This document shows, one piece after another, positions 20,748-28,979 of a stretch of 64,000 bases of DNA. This DNA comes from Hanleya hanleyi (taxonomy: Eukaryota > Mollusca > Polyplacophora > Lepidopleurida > Hanleyidae). The stretch is taken from the NCBI GenBank assembly GCA_036873755.1, contig JAVTVY010025192.1, positions 1 through 64,000 on the forward strand, written 5' to 3'. The notes under the pieces are model-generated. The model had not been told where the DNA came from, made no database searches, and saw nothing but the letters and a program-made list of their open reading frames with translations. A program made the position numbers and the translations under genes. The stretch's first letter is position 1. Every line of letters starts with the position of its first letter.

Positions 20748-20983
20748 GGGGACTACTTTCTGTCTGTGGAGGCTTTCTCCCGTGACCGCATCACCACCAG
20801 ACCGCATCACCGCGGAGGAATTCAAGGTCAAAGGTTGCTGGAACTATAGTGGTCAAAACTTGGCACACAGCCAAGCGGCCTTGTGACGGCCTCAGAGGTG
20901 AAAGGCCGTGCATGGCCGCTTCCTATGCTATAACCTGGAATCAAGGGCATCAAGAGTTACCTCCCTGGAAAATGTGACTTTAA
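20748..20983. repeat. Terminal block of the palindrome, right copy
   Basis: The reverse complement of 13023-13262. It ends exactly at the TTAA into which a piggyBac-like MITE is inserted, so the true outer border on this side cannot be told apart from the MITE target. Confidence 0.75.
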
Positions 20984-21554
20984 CCCTATCTGGCCTGGGC
21001 TTTTTGGGACCTGTCCAGGCCTGCCCCCCCCTTATTATTTTTCTTATCCCTTGAGCTAGGGGGCTGAAACTTACCACACTATACCCTTGACTTACCACCT
21101 CACCCTCTACCAGAAAATGTAAAAAAATTCAAGATGGCCGCTTTGATGACGTCACAGTGACGTCATTTTTAAAAACGGCATTTTTGGGGCGATTTTTCGG
21201 TCGGATTTTCCGAATTTTTTATTTATGCAATTTCTCCGCAAAAAACTGCATGATAAATTAGTAAATATTAATGTGATGTGAAATAAAATAGTTTTTGCCC
21301 ACTTTTCATCGCGGAAAAGCAGAAATTTTGAAGAAATGTGACAAAACATAACTTTTCTGGTACCCCACGTGGCCGCCATCTTGAATTTTTTCATGATCCC
21401 CTGCTCAGGAAGTTATGCAAATGGGATCAAAATAACCCCAATATGATAAACTATAAAGTTTCGGAGTTTCAGCACTCCATTTTTCGTCGTTGCGGAGATA
21501 GCGCAGAAAGTTTGGTAGGGGAGGGGGCATAATGGCCCCCCAGGCCAGGTAGGG
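20984..21554. mobile_element. piggyBac-like MITE copy 1
   Basis: 571 bp flanked by TTAA (20980-20983 and 21555-21558). The ends are inverted: CCCTATCTGGCCTGGGC and, reading outward, GGCCAGGTAGGG. A TTAA target duplication with ends starting CCC is the hallmark of piggyBac-type transposition. No transposase is present. The interior has TGACGTCACAGTGACGTCA. Confidence 0.8.
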
Positions 21555-21795
21555 TTAAGTAATTTCCAGTATCACATTTGGCTGTTTTCATCCGGCCCCT
21601 CCCCAATGTAGGATGATTTCCTATACTTATATCCATATACATTCGTATCACACCACCATGTTTCTCGGAATTATATATGAATTCGTCTAGAATGACAATC
21701 AGTAGCCAGCATCGGTCAATTGTAACGTGCCTGGGTCAATACTCGCTAGATACTTCCTCATTTACGACATATTATCTAGTAAAACTATCACTCAC

Positions 21796-21887
21796 TCAAA
21801 CTTCAGTCGCGTTGCTAATTCCTCTAGAATATCAATCACCAGGCCTTTGTATGTGCCTTTCTCTCTGATTACAAATGGAGGGCTATT
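21796..21887 (-). CDS. Ionotropic glutamate receptor-like exon (ligand-binding S1 segment)
   Basis: The acceptor CTCTTGAACAG precedes 21887, and a strong donor (GTGAGT) follows 21796. The 30 codons plus 2 bases read NSPPFVIREKGTYKGLVIDI then LEELATRLKFE, the typical start of the S1 lobe (PPFV, then YKGxxIDILEELA). No neighbouring S1/S2 or channel exon was recognised nearby. Sequence near 21680 reads EFIYNSEKHGG but has no phase-correct acceptor. It may be a remnant or one exon of a long gene with very large introns. Confidence 0.5.
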
Positions 21888-22111
21888 CTGTTCAAGAGAT
21901 TTACAAGAAATATACAATAGAACGTTTATCATAGAAACAGTTCACGTGCTGAATGAAAAGTCTGCGCGATCAAATGTACCAATAGTATCTGAATAGACGC
22001 ATTTTGCAAAAATGTCAATTTCACTGGACAGCAAACGTAAATTAAGCTCCGTTGTCATTCATTGCACGGCCAGCTTTTACACCTCTATTTACCATTTCGC
22101 ATGTACATGTA

Positions 22112-22480
22112 GCTGTCCACACAAATATTTACAATTTCAAATGCAGCTGTTCACACCAATATTTACAATTTCGAATGCAGCTGACCACACCAATATTTAC
22201 AATTTCGAATGCAGCTGTCCGCACCAAAATTTACAATTCCGAATGCAGCTATCCACACCAATATTTACAATTTCGAATGTAGCTTATAACATCAATATTT
22301 ACAATTTCGAATGCAGCTGGTCACACCAATATTTACAATTTCGAATGCAGCTGTCCACACCAACATTTACAATTTCGAATGCAGCTGTCGACACCAATAT
22401 TTACAATATCGAATGCAGCTGTCCTCACCAATATTCACAATTTAGAATGCAGCTGCCCATACCAATATTTACAAAATACA
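22112..22480. repeat. 34-bp tandem array, about 11 copies
   Basis: The unit CACACCAATATTTACAATTT plus CGAATGCAGCTGTC repeats with about a 34-bp step and a few percent divergence. Because 34 is not a multiple of 3, all three frames stay open in turn and give spurious ORFs. It contains CAGCTG E-boxes. Confidence 0.85.
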
Positions 22481-22617
22481 GGCATTAGATCGGACAATCG
22501 GCAGTCAGCCGTCGTTCGTAGAGAATTGCCATAAACGCAATAACTTTATCGTGTAGCATTATTAGCATCAAATTCCAATTAGAATTGAGGTAATACTGTT
22601 CACAAACACAAGCTAGT

Positions 22618-22853
22618 TTAAGTGACGCTTTCATTGAGTCTGTTCAGTATTCCACGTATATCTATAACATTTAGCATTCCAACCAACCCTCTCCCTCGAT
22701 AAATCTTACTAAGATACAATCCGTGAAAGGTAGCCCCAGATATCAAATATACCTTGTCAAATATCACAAAATAACTAATAACAATATCAGTTTTTTTCTG
22801 GCCTTGGAAATCTTTGTTCACTACTTTGACATGTTGTCCAAAGCCTTCGAGTT
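22618..22853 (-). CDS. Possible host exon, unknown
   Basis: A minus-strand frame opens after an acceptor-like TACAAATTTTAG and runs about 78 codons (LEGFGQHVKVVNKDFQGQKK and on). The composition is protein-like with beta-strand character. No good donor was found before the stop, and the family is not recognised. Confidence 0.22.
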
Positions 22854-23046
22854 CTAAAATTTGTATTTACTCAGCTCCACTTTTGAACCTAGGCTTCAAA
22901 GTTCCAAACTACAATACAAATAAATTTATGTAGAGTTTCGTGGATATGTCCCTTCATGTTAAAAATGAAAATTTGCACTTTGTTCCATCTTCTTCATGCA
23001 GGTTGTCATCTTCAAATGTTAGGCCCTCGCCAATTGATCATTTTAA

Positions 23047-23616
23047 CCCTATCTGGCCTAGGCTTTTTGGGACCTGTCCAGGCCTGGGGGCGGCCGAAAT
23101 GACCACCCCCACCCTAATTATTTTTCTTACCCCTTCAGCTAGAGATTTGAAACTTATCACACTTTATCCTTGGGTAAAGCACGATCAGAAAATGTAAAAG
23201 AATCCAAGATGGCCGCTTTGATGACGTCACACTGACGTTATCTTCAAAAACGTCAATTTTTGGTCGATTTTTCGAATTTTTTATTTATGCAATTTCTCCG
23301 CAAAAAGTGCATGATAAATTAGTAAATATTTATGTGATGTCAAATAAAATAGTTTTTGCCCACTTTTCATCGCGGAAAAGCAGAAATTTTGAAGAAAAAT
23401 AACGAAAATATCACTTTTCTGGTACCCCATGTGGCCGCCATCTTGAATTTATCCATGATCCTCTCCTCGATGGGTTATGCAAATAGGCTCAAAATGACCC
23501 CAATATGATAAACTATAAAGTGACAGTGCCAGCTCTTAATTTTCTGTCGTTCCGGAGATATCGCAGAAAGTTTGGTTGGGGGCCAGGTTGCCCCCCCCCC
23601 CCCCCGCCTGGTTGGG
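23047..23616. mobile_element. piggyBac-like MITE copy 2
   Basis: 570 bp between TTAA at 23043-23046 and TTAA at 23617-23620. The ends (CCCTATCTGGCCTAGGC / GCCTGGTTGGG) and the interior align with copy 1. Confidence 0.8.
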
Positions 23617-24628
23617 TTAATTCACCCACTCCCTTCTTACCTGTAACTCATTCTGACAATGGTCTTGGCGGCGACGTTAGTATAGTAAATGAGAAAGACG
23701 AGCATGAAATTTAACCTATGGCAACTAGAAAATTACGTAGTGGTGCAATTGGGACACGGAGTGCATGAAATGATTTACAATTCTATGAGTAAATCCGAGG
23801 AAGGTATAATAAAATTGTATTTTTCCAACTTCACGTCTAACTTAAAGCCATCAATCAAAGTCTCGTAAGATTTCAAGCGCATGACGTCACCCACCACGTG
23901 AACTCTTCCGTCTTTATTTGGGCTGAACGCCAATATCATATTATTTTATTACAATAATTATTTCTGAAAAAGGACCAAGATAATAATATATTAATGAATT
24001 CATACAATAATAAAGTTAAATTATATTAATTATTTTCATTTTATTTAATTTTTTTTTTCATTTATTTTACTTTTGTAATCTCTTAGTGTTATGGTTGGGC
24101 TAATGATTAGTTTGATGTCTGCACATTCCCATCATGTACAAATCAGGTAATCTTTTCGTTATTTATTCCTGTTCATTCATGCTATTTTCTGACGGCTCAA
24201 GTTCGACAAAGCACGCTGTGTTTAACAATGTTTCGATCCGTAAGGTCCAATTCGACTCATGCAGACTGACCGTGGTAGACTGGACTGAGTATCTACCAAT
24301 CAGAGGGAGGTGGCAATGACCACAAAGGTAATCGCCACCCTTTTTCGGTTTCATTTATTTTTTTTATCGGGAGGTGTTCAACTAGCATTTTAATCGCCAG
24401 TAACTGGTGTTAAAATGTCCATGTTCATGGTTTAATTTTAATAGCTATATCTGCTGTTTGGAACTCATGTAGAATCAATGGTTCAGTCCGTATTTGATAT
24501 AAGGCCTTGATCATACATACAGGCTCATTTAGTTACGTTGTACAAAGGCCTCTGTGGACTGGATAGCTTACTCATATTCTGGATCTGGCCATTCTGAGTA
24601 GCACTTTTGTTGGTCTGCTTCTATTCAA
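23617..24628. other. Spacer, no supported gene
   Basis: AT-rich sequence with a T-rich block at 23950-24080. A minus-strand frame at 24163-24354 has a CGHC pair but no further zinc ligands or domain. Confidence 0.35.
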
Positions 24629-25184
24629 CTCTATCTTACCTGGGTGATTTGGGGTGTGTAGAAGTGTGTGTTCTCTATATATTTTCGCTATCCCTAAGGC
24701 TAGAGCACTGAAACTTACCACAAAGTATTTTTGGTTCAATCTCTATACGAAATGTAAAAACATCTAAGACGGCTGCCATGATGACGTCACAGTGACGTCA
24801 TCTTCTCGGGAGCCATTTTTCAGCTATTTTTGGGGCTGTTTTTTCGATGTTTTATTTTCCGATTTCCCCAAAAAACCTGTCAAATAAAATAGAGAATAAA
24901 TAGTTTAGCCTGAATAAAATGCTTTCTAGGTCCTTTAGGCCAGAAAAATACGAAGAAATGCGCAGAAAATACTGAAAACACGACTTTCTGAGATACCACA
25001 TTGCCACCATTTTGAATATACCCTTGATCCTCAGTTCGGGGAGATATGCAAATAGGACTAAAATGACCCCAATACGATAAACTTTAAAGTCACGAAGTTT
25101 CAGCTCCCTCGGTTTTGTCATTTCGGAGCAGCGGAGAAAAGTTCACCAGGCGTGGCACTCCCCATCCCCAGGCCAGGTAGGGTC
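24629..25184. mobile_element. piggyBac-like MITE copy 3, older
   Basis: It aligns with copies 1 and 2 (same interior TGACGTCACAGTGACGTCA; right end CAGGCCAGGTAGGG). The flanking TTAA has decayed (TTCAA at left, TCAA at right), so this copy is older. Confidence 0.7.
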
Positions 25185-25724
25185 AAATCTGCCACTGATT
25201 TTCCATCAGTACTGTGGACGAAGTGTAACTGGGTACTGTTGTATAGTTAACCAGTATAGGTGCAACGTTTGCGTGTATCCTCACATGGGTATTCACAAAA
25301 CATTTTATATGCCAGGTAGACTGAATATAATTTTTAATTTAGAGTGCCTTCTGATCTTCCTATGTCATTTGGAATGCAATGTCCTGGATACTGCACCAGA
25401 TATTCAGTTGACATGGCCCACAATCACCAAAAATAAATCTATAATTACTGGATCAATAAGATCTCGGACTACGTCAGAATGTTATATGACCAATGTCTGG
25501 ATGCTGAACTAGTACAGTCCAAGTCTAAATGTTCTCCAGAATATACTGCATACCCTTGCATCGAAACGAAATAATCTCCCAGTACTGATGGAAGTCAAGC
25601 AACCTGGTTATATAATTTTATCAGTTGCTAAGAGCAGTAGCTCGTGTTGCTCACCTTGGTCAATAATAAATGTACCAATTACCGATATCATTTTCCTTGG
25701 GTGATTGTGCATTTGACAAACCAT
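25185..25724. other. Spacer left of the large Polinton
   Basis: No recognised coding sequence. The six bases before the element (AACCAT) do not match the six after 39749 (TCGCCT). Confidence 0.35.
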
Positions 25725-26110
25725 AGTAGTATACATCGCGTAAATTGATGAGATAGCGCGTCAGTGCGCATGCGCAGAACCTTTGTTGACGTCACAATTG
25801 GGCGTGTGCGCATGCGTGTGTGTGTGGGTGGTGGGTGCTGGGTACAAGATGGCGGCCTGTGTGGGGATGGTGGGTGCTGGGTACAAGATGGCGGCGTGTG
25901 GATGGTGGGTGCTGGGTACAAGATGGCGGCGTGTGTGGATGGTGGGTGCTGGGTACAAGATGGCGGCGTGTGGATGGTGGGTGCTGGGTACAAGATGGCG
26001 GCGTGTGTGGATGGTGGGTGCTGGGTACAAGATGGCGGCGTGTGTGGATGGTGGGTGCTGGGTACAAGATGGCGGCTGGTGTGAGTGAGTGCAAGAATGT
26101 ATTCATCCGC
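25725..26110. repeat. Left terminal inverted repeat with seven YY1-like units
   Basis: It begins AGTAGTATACATCGCG. An NRF1 palindrome (GTGCGCATGCGCAG, about 25766) and a CRE (TTGACGTCAC, about 25787) follow. Seven 35-39 bp units each carry GGGTACAAGATGGCGGC, where AAGATGGCGGC is the YY1 consensus. It ends in GTGAGTGAGTGCAAGAATGT at about 26080. The outer about 110 bp and the inner end both pair with 39340-39749 in inverse orientation. Confidence 0.8.
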
Positions 26111-26287
26111 GGTCATGTCTACGAAAAGACACCGACTTTACCGAAGATACACGGACTTTAACGAAAAGACACGGACGTACACGAAAAGACGCGAAGGTGA
26201 ACGCCATTGTGGGAAACCTCCCACAGACAGGTCAGTACATGCATTTCTATGTTGTTCACGCATAATAAAAGGATTGATCTGTAATCT

Positions 26288-26310
26288 GTGTTGTTGTTGT
26301 TGTTGTTGCT
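26288..26310. repeat. (TTG)n microsatellite
   Basis: A short GTTGTTGTTGTTGTT tract in the 5' region of the first gene. Confidence 0.7.
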
Positions 26311-26378
26311 CCCTTTTTTTGGACTAACCATCAGAATAGTACGTATCACGGACTACACCCGTAGAGCTACATCTGGTC

Positions 26379-26385
26379 TATAAAA
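26379..26385 (+). promoter_or_regulatory. TATA box of the tail-anchored gene
   Basis: TATAAAA, 47 nt before the ATG at 26426. Confidence 0.6.
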
Positions 26386-26425
26386 CACGTCCCTCTGGAT
26401 CCCACACCTTCATTTCTACAGAGCC

Positions 26426-26752
26426 ATGGCGGAGATCCAGCCCCATGCGACTCGCATTTTACAGTATGCCACCGTGGTGAATTCATTCACGGGTTACCGA
26501 GCAGTGGTCCGGTCCATGTTTGCAGATGGCGACGACAACGAGGGACGACGCCAGATCCTGAACGAGTTCACAGAAGCGGTCCTCCACAGAGTGCACTCGA
26601 TGGAGAGGCGTGCCATCACTCACCACTACTGGACTATGACAGCCATCCTTGATGCTCGCGCTATGGACCAGGAGCGCTCACGCCGGAACCAGCGCCGGCT
26701 GGTTGGCCTCATACTAGTCTGTGCCCTATTGACCCTGGCGCTGTGGTATTGA
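26426..26752 (+). CDS. Small tail-anchored membrane protein, unknown
   Basis: 108 residues, ATG in strong context (GCCATGGCG), preceded by a TATA box. Residues 1-85 are predicted mostly helical and contain no Cys or known motif. A basic stretch (RRNQRR) precedes a C-terminal hydrophobic helix (LVGLILVCALLTLALWY) that reaches the last residue, the design of tail-anchored proteins of ER or mitochondria. Bcl-2-like proteins have this design, but the length is too short and no BH motif is visible, so I do not assign it. It is first in the element beside the TIR, a position that in virus-like Polintons often holds host-interaction genes. The function is unknown. Confidence 0.6.
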   Translation: MAEIQPHATRILQYATVVNSFTGYRAVVRSMFADGDDNEGRRQILNEFTEAVLHRVHSMERRAITHHYWTMTAILDARAMDQERSRRNQRRLVGLILVCALLTLALWY

Positions 26753-26756
26753 CAAC

Positions 26757-26768
26757 TATAAATACGAG
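26757..26768 (+). promoter_or_regulatory. TATAAATACGAG promoter element of PC4-like gene 1
   Basis: Identical 12-mer to 27311-27322. It starts 4 nt after the upstream stop codon. Confidence 0.6.
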
Positions 26769-26783
26769 GGTCAGACAGAGTGT

Positions 26784-27245
26784 GTGTCATTCACCGTTCT
26801 ACGAGCCATCCTGCCCCTTACACCCCGGGTGGGGTTACACGTCTATGAAGATAAAGTCACCCTGGTGGAAGACCGTGGAGCTATTTGCTGGGCGCCCGCT
26901 GAGACCGTATCGAATACGGTCACACTACCTCGTGACGGCTGGACCAAATTTAAACGGGTGTTGAGCGGCGAGCTCGACGGAAACCTCATCCACATAGACA
27001 ATGCCATCTACGTATACCGTGCAACCTTCTTCCTACGCCTGGGCCGCTACCAAGATGCTACGCGAGGCTTCACCCTAGACCCCGATCTGTGGTCAGCCTT
27101 GGAGAAAGTGGTGCCTATTGTGGACCAGCTGTTTACACCGGACGAGCGATCATCACACCAGTTGGGGTGGGCTCGTGCTATTGAGGACGCGCTGGCTGAA
27201 CCCCATGAACAACTACATGAACCCGACGACGATGCCATTGATTAA
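26784..27245 (+). CDS. PC4-like protein, paralogue 1 (start codon unclear)
   Basis: About 153 codons are open. The C-terminal half carries FTLDPDLWSALEKVVPIVDQ, which resembles the end of the PC4/p15 ssDNA-binding domain (beta strand, then an [IL]xLxPxxWxxL helix). The N-terminal half has a similar VTLPRDGWTKFKRVLSGEL, so the protein may hold two PC4-like folds in tandem. PC4 binds single-stranded DNA and supports transcription or replication. The frame has no ATG: the open frame begins at GTG 26784 and no internal Met occurs. The copy may therefore have lost its start, or be spliced. The paralogue at 27358 shares GWTKFKRVLSGELDG. Confidence 0.5.
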   Translation: MSFTVLRAILPLTPRVGLHVYEDKVTLVEDRGAICWAPAETVSNTVTLPRDGWTKFKRVLSGELDGNLIHIDNAIYVYRATFFLRLGRYQDATRGFTLDPDLWSALEKVVPIVDQLFTPDERSSHQLGWARAIEDALAEPHEQLHEPDDDAID

Positions 27246-27310
27246 CCGGCTAGACTCAGTCAGCCCAGTGATATGACCACCTGATCCTTTTCATCTCACG
27301 GGGTTCTCCC

Positions 27311-27322
27311 TATAAATACGAG
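27311..27322 (+). promoter_or_regulatory. TATAAATACGAG promoter element of PC4-like gene 2
   Basis: Begins 47 nt before the ATG at 27358; the same 12-mer as at 26757. Confidence 0.6.
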
Positions 27323-27357
27323 AGACAGTGAAATGTGGTACCATTCACGTACTGACC

Positions 27358-27828
27358 ATGACGGAGCATATAGTACTGGCGTATTTCAGCTTGACCCCCG
27401 AGGTTTTCCTGCACGTGTATGCGGATAAGGTCGATATCATGGAGGAGGTGGGAGACGTCTGTGATGCGGACCCTACACAACCGTGCCCGGCTCACATTCG
27501 TCTGTCCCGGGAGGGCTGGACCAAATTCAAACGGGTGTTGTCTGGTGAACTGGACGGCGACCTCATCCACTTGTGTCACGATGTGTGCATCCGACGCGGC
27601 CCTTCCTTTGCTCAATTGGCTCGGCTAGATGGAGGTACAGTGCATTTTACCCTTCACCCTGATCTATGGTCTGCATTGGAAGATGCCGTGGAAGATGTGG
27701 ATGAAGTGCTTATCAAGCGGTCATCAGACGAGTTGGACTGGTCATTTACCATGGCCACTGTGGAAATCCACGAAGAAAATCAGAAAGAAACTCCGGCCCA
27801 AGATATACCCGTTATAAATAAACGATAG
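27358..27828 (+). CDS. PC4-like protein, paralogue 2
   Basis: 156 residues from ATG 27358, chosen over an upstream in-frame non-ATG start because it sits at the same TATA spacing as neighbouring genes. It shares FLHVYADKV, GWTKFKRVLSGELDGDLIH and HFTLHPDLWSALEDAVEDVD with paralogue 1. The last segment resembles the PC4 motif (SLxPEQWxxLKxxxxxID). The acidic C-terminal tail is typical of viral and cellular ssDNA-binding proteins. I infer a role in handling single-stranded DNA during replication or transcription. Its 3' end overlaps the integrase TATA box. Confidence 0.55.
   Translation: MTEHIVLAYFSLTPEVFLHVYADKVDIMEEVGDVCDADPTQPCPAHIRLSREGWTKFKRVLSGELDGDLIHLCHDVCIRRGPSFAQLARLDGGTVHFTLHPDLWSALEDAVEDVDEVLIKRSSDELDWSFTMATVEIHEENQKETPAQDIPVINKR
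27813..27822 (+). promoter_or_regulatory. Overlapping TATA box (integrase) and AATAAA (PC4-like gene 2)
   Basis: TATAAATAAA: the first eight bases form a TATA box 44 nt before the integrase ATG, and the last six form an AATAAA just before the upstream stop codon. Confidence 0.5.
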
Positions 27829-27856
27829 AGCCAGGGTCCATCATCATTTTGTCACC

Positions 27857-28786
27857 ATGAAGCGCTGGGAGAAGGTGCTGGATAACTTATACTACAGTCC
27901 CGACAGTCCGGCGGCCTATAGTGCATTGTTGGCTCTCTATCGAGCGGCCAAACCCCAGGGGGTACAACGTGCCCAAGTCCGAGATTGGTTAAGAAGACAA
28001 GACACCTATACCTTACATCGATCTGTCCGTCGCCATTTTCTACGGAACCGGGTCATCGTAGGAGGAATAGATGCCCAGTGGCAAGCGGATTTGGTTGATA
28101 TGAGCGCCTTTGCCAAACACAACGATGAGAATCGGTATATCTTGACGTGCATCGATATCCTATCCAAGTATGCGTGGGTGATACCCATCCGGACGAAAAC
28201 GGGGGCAAATCTCATAGCGGCGTTCAAAGACATCTTCAAGACCGGGCGCAAACCTTTGTATTTGCAAACCGACGAAGGCACGGAATTCCTCAACAGACCG
28301 TTCCAAGCCTTTCTCAAGAAACAGAAGGTGTTTTTCTTCCATACGTACAACGAGACCAAGGCTTCCGTGGTGGAGAGGTTCAACAGGACATTCAAAGGCC
28401 GCATGTATAAATATTTCACCTATAAGAATACAAGGCGGTACATCGATGTTCTCCCGAAACTGGTGAGGGGTTACAATCGAGCCTATCATCGAAGTATAGA
28501 GAGAGCCCCCATTACCGTGACCCAACGCAATGAAGCCCAAGTCCGGCGTGTCTTGTACCCCAGGCCATCGCAGCGAACGACGAAGGCGGTGTACAAGGTC
28601 GGGGACCCTGTACGGATCAGTAAAGTCAAGGGCAAGTTCGAGAAAAGTTACTTGCCCAACTGGAGCGATGAGCACTTCCTGATTAAACGGCGCCTACCCC
28701 GACAGCGGCGAGTCTATGAACTGGAAGATCTCCAAGGGGAAACGTTGCTGGGGACGTTTACGACACGGAATTACAGCCTGTTGTAA
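27857..28786 (+). CDS. Polinton integrase (retrovirus-like DDE), catalytic core
   Basis: 309 residues. The rve core has Asp78 (QWQADLVDM), Asp139 (LQTDEGTEF) and Glu173 (KASVVERFNRTF), giving the D-x60-D-x33-E arrangement of Polinton and retroviral integrases. The N-terminal 65 residues are helical (RAQVRDWLRRQDTYTLHRSV), as in other Polinton integrases. It inserts the linear element and makes a short target duplication. The C-terminal SH3-like part (YKVGDPVRISKVKGKFEKSY) is present. A chromodomain follows in another frame; see the next entry. The catalytic part is intact. Confidence 0.93.
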   Translation: MKRWEKVLDNLYYSPDSPAAYSALLALYRAAKPQGVQRAQVRDWLRRQDTYTLHRSVRRHFLRNRVIVGGIDAQWQADLVDMSAFAKHNDENRYILTCIDILSKYAWVIPIRTKTGANLIAAFKDIFKTGRKPLYLQTDEGTEFLNRPFQAFLKKQKVFFFHTYNETKASVVERFNRTFKGRMYKYFTYKNTRRYIDVLPKLVRGYNRAYHRSIERAPITVTQRNEAQVRRVLYPRPSQRTTKAVYKVGDPVRISKVKGKFEKSYLPNWSDEHFLIKRRLPRQRRVYELEDLQGETLLGTFTTRNYSLL

Positions 28787-28929
28787 AAACAGAGCACGAC
28801 TACTACACGGTGGAGCAGATTTTGAAAACGGAACGTCGACGTGGCAAACTGTTTCATTTCGTAAAATGGCAAGGCTGGCCCAGTTCCTTCAATTCCTGGG
28901 TCGCTGCCAACCAGGTGAAACGACTATAA
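28745..28929 (+). pseudogene. Integrase chromodomain, separated by a one-base frameshift
   Basis: Immediately after LLGTF the integrase frame ends at 28786. The frame one base earlier reads VEQILKTERRRGKLFHFVKW and QGWPSSFNSW up to a TAA at 28927. This is a classic chromodomain (hydrophobic cage residues Y/W, FVKWQGWP). Polinton integrases normally carry it on the same chain. The break is a net single-base loss or an assembly error; the site TTTACGAC is not a canonical slippery heptamer. Confidence 0.8.
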
Positions 28930-28931
28930 AG
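28925..28931 (+). promoter_or_regulatory. TATA box of the Thr/Pro-rich membrane protein gene
   Basis: TATAAAG, overlapping the chromodomain stop codon, 55 nt before the ATG at 28980. Confidence 0.45.
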
Positions 28932-28979
28932 CCAGACACCACTGCCGTCCTCCTTCATTCCACGTCCGACCACAGTGCT

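Larger units (their letters stand above)
13023..20983. mobile_element. 8 kb inverted-dimer (palindromic) Polinton-like element
   Basis: Sequence read inward from 13023 (TTAAAGTCACATTTTCCAGG) reappears as the reverse complement ending at 20983. The symmetry holds through to a loop of about 30-40 bp centred near 16910. The right arm is about 185 bp longer, mostly from indels in the (CAC)n tracts. From the loop outward each arm carries: GAGCTC-rich stem, CGTTGACGGGCGTC block, (CAC)n, C2H2-ATPase gene, GCGTTAA iterons, C2H2 gene, AATAAA, a second iteron block, about five NRF1 satellite units and a terminal block of about 240 bp. The packaging ATPase and the satellites tie it to Polintons. No integrase, polymerase or capsid gene is present, so it would depend on helpers. 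No target-site duplication was found. Confidence 0.85.

Noticed and set aside
22012..22488. Open frames of 76-158 codons in the 34-bp array
   Set aside because: They follow from the repeat unit length and sequence; no domain, no start context.
25764..26161. Long frames on both strands over the left TIR
   Set aside because: They translate the YY1-like repeats (for example GCWVQDGG); the TIR explains them.
26426..26752. Bcl-2 homologue
   Set aside because: Only the tail-anchor design fits; too short, no BH1-BH3 motif seen.
28006..28675. Minus-strand open frames over the integrase
   Set aside because: Shadows of the clear integrase frame.
28780..28795. Programmed -1 frameshift between integrase and chromodomain
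   Set aside because: No X-XXY-YYZ heptamer; relatives keep both on one frame, so a lesion is more likely.
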